Shown here: piece by piece, positions 63,740-64,000 of the stretch
Position numbering within the stretch: the stretch's first letter is position 1
Layout of the letters: every line of letters begins with the position of its first letter
Source: Cyanobium sp. CZS48M
Lineage (GTDB): Bacteria > Cyanobacteriota > Cyanobacteriia > PCC-6307 > Cyanobiaceae
Length of the DNA stretch: 64,000 nucleotides
Direction of reading: 5' to 3'
Assembly (NCBI GenBank): GCA_030373145.1
Contig: JAUCZK010000004.1
Span: 62,001-126,000, forward strand
Program-made: the position numbers and the translations under genes
Notes under the pieces: model-generated
Databases searched by the model: none
Seen by the model: the letters and a program-made list of their open reading frames with translations, nothing else
Told to the model about the DNA's origin: nothing

Positions 63740-64000
63740 TCAGGCCTCGATCAACCACAGGGCCTCGCGGCCGCCGGCGACCCCCTCGCAGCTGAGGCGG
63801 CGGTCGAAGCTCACCAGCCGGCCAGCGCGGTGCACCGCCAGTGCCAGCAGATAGGCGTCGGTGAGCTGGTTGGCCTCCAGCAGTCGCGATGCATCCACAT
63901 GGCTCTGGTCCAGGAGGCTGAGCGAGTCTGGCCAGAATTGATGGTGCGGATGGCGGATCAGCTCCGCCACCAGTGGCGCCACCACCGCCGGTGGTCCCGG
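63740..64000 (-). CDS. PIN-domain protein (VapC-like), 5' end outside window
   Basis: The 87 visible residues end the protein and include LLEANQLTDAYLLALAVHRA and GRLVSFDRRLS, the second half of a VapC-type PIN domain with the acidic TDAYLL and FDRRL positions. The frame is open to the right edge. An antitoxin gene would be expected beyond it. It is convergent with selO. Confidence 0.78.
   Translation of the reverse strand, partial: PGPPAVVAPLVAELIRHPHHQFWPDSLSLLDQSHVDASRLLEANQLTDAYLLALAVHRAGRLVSFDRRLSCEGVAGGREALWLIEA

Overview
The window is a GC-rich piece of a picocyanobacterial chromosome, most like the Cyanobium/Synechococcus group. It carries psbE-F-L-J, ycf48 and rubredoxin, ndhC-K-J, chlD, an orange carotenoid protein operon (ocp-crtW-frp), an AbrB-type cyanobacterial regulator and scattered HIP1 octamers (GCGATCGC). 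Genes are tightly packed, with many 1-14 bp stop/start overlaps and only short spacers. No rRNA, CRISPR array, transposase or integrase was seen.

Region 1 (1-7100) is a guanidine-use locus. A guanidine-I (ykkC) riboswitch precedes a Ni-dependent guanidine hydrolase (GdmH), its HypA/HypB-like nickel maturation pair, a decayed type III glutamine synthetase and a three-gene ABC importer. The riboswitch appears to end in a terminator that competes with the aptamer. Region 2 (7050-8600) is decaying: a sugar-phosphate isomerase/epimerase pseudogene lies among three copies of one small-protein family, one of them nonsense-mutated. Region 3 (8670-15330) holds a Mg2+ P-type ATPase and a translationally coupled CUT1 ABC transporter for a sugar or compatible solute. 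Region 4 (15320-20780) holds a double gamma-glutamylcyclotransferase-like protein, an inward-rectifier K+ channel, GNAT, DUF393 and methyltransferase genes, and the AbrB regulator.

Region 5 (21179-23952) looks like a small island at the 3' end of tRNA-Val(UAC). A 45-bp near-exact copy of the tRNA 3' half lies 2.7 kb downstream of the tRNA in the same orientation. Between the copies are a MazF module, a PIN module, a Fic remnant and one unknown ORF, with no recombinase. Region 6 (23990-38890) is mostly housekeeping: mazG, arfB, a Tat-exported beta-carbonic anhydrase, speE-speB, gcvT, aspS, a group 2 sigma factor, dps, pyrG, queE and hisS, with one more antitoxin/PIN pair between pyrG and queE.

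Region 7 (38930-42335) is a UDP-sugar trio (UDP-glucose dehydrogenase, UDP-xylose synthase type, UDP-glucuronate 4-epimerase type) that would feed polysaccharide synthesis. Region 8 (42345-46350) holds photosystem II and NDH-1 genes. Region 9 (46370-57520) holds a YvcK-like protein, MlaF/MlaD-like lipid transport proteins, chlD, the ocp-crtW-frp photoprotection operon, a PCC-glutaredoxin fusion and other small genes. Region 10 (57540-60476) is a three-gene cluster of type III polyketide synthase, flavoprotein and methyltransferase, like the alkylresorcinol (hierridin-type) clusters of picocyanobacteria. The window ends with a TerB-like gene, a radical-SAM pseudogene, selO and a truncated PIN gene.
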